Assembly: GCA_016762995.1 (NCBI GenBank)
Contig: JAESUT010000181.1
Span: forward strand, 1 to 7,743
Direction: 5' to 3'
DNA: 7,743 nucleotides
Origin: Gammaproteobacteria bacterium
GTDB taxonomy: Bacteria > Pseudomonadota > Gammaproteobacteria > Pseudomonadales > Pseudohongiellaceae
The position numbers and the translations under genes are program-made. This document shows positions 6,093 to 7,743 of the stretch, in pieces (the first letter of the stretch is position 1; each line of letters opens with the position of its first letter). The notes beneath the pieces were generated by a model, which worked only from the letters and a program-made list of their open reading frames with translations, was not told the DNA's origin and searched no databases.

Positions 6093-7223
6093 TTATTCCA
6101 AACGGAAACCAAGCACGGTAAGTTGATCCTGCTGATTCGACGAATAATTGTCCCGTCTAAGCGGCCAGCTTACAAACTCTCGTCTGTGCAGAAGCTCTTG
6201 GCGAAACGAATCAAATGCTTTCACTCCTACCCCGTCACTTAACGCCTTCTTGAACTGTTCACTAAGCTCAAGTAAGGGAAACGCTGCAAGCAAAGTGCCC
6301 CACTGTCTCAACGTTTCCGGCGTATTCTCTACAGCGGCGATACCGGCATTCCCCCCTAGCCTCTCTTCTTCGACGACAGCAGCAAGCCTGAAATACTCCT
6401 CGAATTCCCGCGCAAGGATTTTCGTCGCATTCGATTTTGCCTGCGCACTGTAACCGGCGATGTGAGGTGTCGCGATATCAACAGACTGAGCCAGCGACGA
6501 ATCGATAACTGGCTCATCCGCCCAAACGTCGAATACAGTCACTATATCTTCGCGCGTCGAAAGTAATCGCTTTAACGCTACTTCATCCACTATGCGTCCG
6601 CGACAAGCATTGATCAGAATTGCATTTTTTCTCAGAAGAGCAAGTTCTTCGGTGCCTAGCAAATTTTGTGTCGGGTGCAGCCCGCCGCTCGTAAGAGGCA
6701 CATGCAAAGAAATGACATCGCACTCGAGCACCGCCTCCAATTGACAGTACTTAACTTTACCCTCGCCTTTAGCCGCCAGAAAAGGGTCACAGCAACGCAC
6801 TTCAACTCCTAATTCTTTGAGCTTAGCAGCGAACAAACCGCCAACCGCACCAGCACCAACAATGCCTACCTTACTGCCAACAAGAGAAAAATTTCTATGC
6901 AATGCTGCGAAGGCCAAGGCCGTGAAGCAGTAGTCAACCACCGCGTTTGCATTGCTACCCTTAGCATCTACGAAGTGTATGCCAGCAGCTCGCAAGTAAT
7001 CCGTATCGACATGATCGATGCCGCTGGTAGCGGTACCGACAAAACGAATCTTTGTGCCTTCTATCAGAGACTTATCAATTGATGTAATGGAGCGAACAAG
7101 AAGCGCATCGGCATCGACAAGATCTGCCTGCCTCACGCTGCGGCCATCAAAGAAATGAAGTTCGCCATGGCGGCTAAAGTTGGCCTGAACAGCTAGAATG
7201 TTCTTGTCTGCAAAAATCTTCAT
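6093..7223 (-). CDS. pdxB: Erythronate-4-phosphate dehydrogenase PdxB
   Basis: PdxB oxidises 4-phospho-D-erythronate to 2-oxo-3-hydroxy-4-phosphobutanoate, the second step of DXP-dependent pyridoxal phosphate synthesis. It belongs to the D-2-hydroxyacid dehydrogenase family. The 376 residues match E. coli PdxB (378). The N-terminal substrate domain carries L-V-R-S (42-45) and T-S-G-I-D-H (66-71). The Rossmann domain has G-A-G-A-V-G (123-128), with D146 placed to bind the NAD ribose. The catalytic triad is complete and at the family's positions: R208 in N-A-C-R-G-R, E237 in D-E-P and H254 in T-P-H-I-A-G. Residues from about 290 form the PdxB-specific C-terminal dimerisation domain, which separates it from SerA or other dehydrogenases. 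The ATG is the only usable start, since an in-frame TAG lies eight codons upstream. It follows the exonuclease gene by 21 bases and probably shares its transcript. Confidence 0.96.
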   Translation of the reverse strand: MKIFADKNILAVQANFSRHGELHFFDGRSVRQADLVDADALLVRSITSIDKSLIEGTKIRFVGTATSGIDHVDTDYLRAAGIHFVDAKGSNANAVVDYCFTALAFAALHRNFSLVGSKVGIVGAGAVGGLFAAKLKELGVEVRCCDPFLAAKGEGKVKYCQLEAVLECDVISLHVPLTSGGLHPTQNLLGTEELALLRKNAILINACRGRIVDEVALKRLLSTREDIVTVFDVWADEPVIDSSLAQSVDIATPHIAGYSAQAKSNATKILAREFEEYFRLAAVVEEERLGGNAGIAAVENTPETLRQWGTLLAAFPLLELSEQFKKALSDGVGVKAFDSFRQELLHRREFVSWPLRRDNYSSNQQDQLTVLGFRLE

Positions 7224-7244
7224 ATTGATGCCATAGGAACAATG

Positions 7245-7743
7245 CTATTGGTTTGAAAAACGATCCGCAACGGACAGAAGGTGGTCACTATCATTCTGCG
7301 TAAATTTATACCTCGAAAGAAATTTCTCGAATGCAGAAATATCGATATCCGCCACTTCCAAGGAACTGGGCACTGCATTCGCAAAGCCCTCGTGACGGTC
7401 GCTGGCATCGCAGATAATAGTCGCTAGCTCGCGACTCAACCTTGCCTCTGCCTGATGCGCTTTTAACTTCGATGCCAAACCAGCCGCTCCACGCAGGGAC
7501 AATCCAGCTACCGCATCAAGGTTTTCATAAATACCGTCCATGCTTACAAAGTTCCGTAGCAGTTCTTTCGCTTTAACCGGCCCCACCCCAGGAACCCCTG
7601 TGATGCAATCAACCGAGTCGCCTACCAGGCCTAGATAATCAGCAAATTGCTCCGGACTCACGCCGAACTCTTCTTTGATGTCAGCTCTGTAGCGTTTCCG
7701 ATTGCCGCTGTAGTCCCACATATAGTCTTTGTCAGTTCTCAGC
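7245..7743 (-). CDS. Standalone 5'-3' exonuclease / flap endonuclease, C-terminal part (5' end outside window)
   Basis: About 165 C-terminal residues are visible; the frame stays open to the window edge, so ATG at 7719-7721 is internal. Such proteins resemble the 5' nuclease domain of DNA polymerase I and cut 5' flaps or degrade from 5' ends. Visible in order are T-D-K-D at the edge (7725-7736), G-D-S-V-D-C-I-T-G, the helix-hairpin-helix turn G-V-P-G-V-G-P with the following Lys-rich helix, and G-I-Y-E-N-L. The Asp residues of T-D-K-D and G-D-S-V-D correspond to four metal ligands of the Pol I nuclease, all kept. The short tail ends in TAG with no polymerase domain, so this is not polA. E. 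coli Xni (ExoIX) is the nearest named relative, but it lacks several of these Asp, so I leave the symbol blank. It is probably the promoter-proximal partner of pdxB. Confidence 0.88.
   Translation of the reverse strand, partial: LRTDKDYMWDYSGNRKRYRADIKEEFGVSPEQFADYLGLVGDSVDCITGVPGVGPVKAKELLRNFVSMDGIYENLDAVAGLSLRGAAGLASKLKAHQAEARLSRELATIICDASDRHEGFANAVPSSLEVADIDISAFEKFLSRYKFTQNDSDHLLSVADRFSNQ

Noticed and set aside
6091..6149. Eight-base inverted repeat AATTATTC (6091-6098) and GAATAATT (6142-6149) as a terminator for alaA or pdxB
   Set aside because: The arms are all A/T except one pair, the loop is 43 bases and there is no T tract, so the hairpin would be unstable; a chance match is likely.
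6148..7082. Short plus-strand open frames opposite pdxB
   Set aside because: They are shadows of the well-conserved pdxB frame, with no family features of their own.

Overview
The window looks like chromosome of a free-living, probably marine, gammaproteobacterium. The basis is the gene content: a standalone MsrB, an AlaA-type alanine aminotransferase, PdxB (the DXP-dependent, gammaproteobacterial route to pyridoxal phosphate) and a standalone 5'-3' exonuclease. The giant acidic, Gly/Ser/Asn-rich surface-type protein fits a marine relative of Cellvibrionales or Alteromonadales. That placement is an inference from protein flavour; there is no rRNA or other marker. Base composition looks close to 50% GC throughout, and I see no sign of a mobile element, phage, CRISPR array or RNA gene.

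Layout. Bases 1-4188 (+) are the 3' part of a very large coding region whose start lies before the window. It opens inside a Glu-Pro repeat linker and continues as five related modules, each marked by a W-G-x-W motif. It ends at a short hairpin terminator (4206-4233) that can serve both strands. Next comes msrB on the minus strand (4269-4682), then a roughly 195-base divergent promoter region, then alaA on the plus strand (4878-6092). alaA meets pdxB (minus, 6093-7223) stop codon to stop codon with no base between them. Upstream of pdxB on the minus strand is the C-terminal half of a 5'-3' exonuclease gene (7245 to the window end), 21 bases away, so exonuclease and pdxB are probably one transcript.

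Function. The four right-hand genes are housekeeping: oxidised-methionine repair, alanine/pyruvate transamination, PLP biosynthesis and DNA processing. AlaA uses PLP and PdxB helps make it, but their convergent order gives no evidence of co-regulation. The unusual part is the giant modular protein. Its modules read as all-beta, barrel-like units, loosely reminiscent of TbpB-type barrels, joined to an unseen N-terminus by the Glu-Pro linker. Its role is unknown. I see no evidence for a defence system or other multi-gene novel system here.
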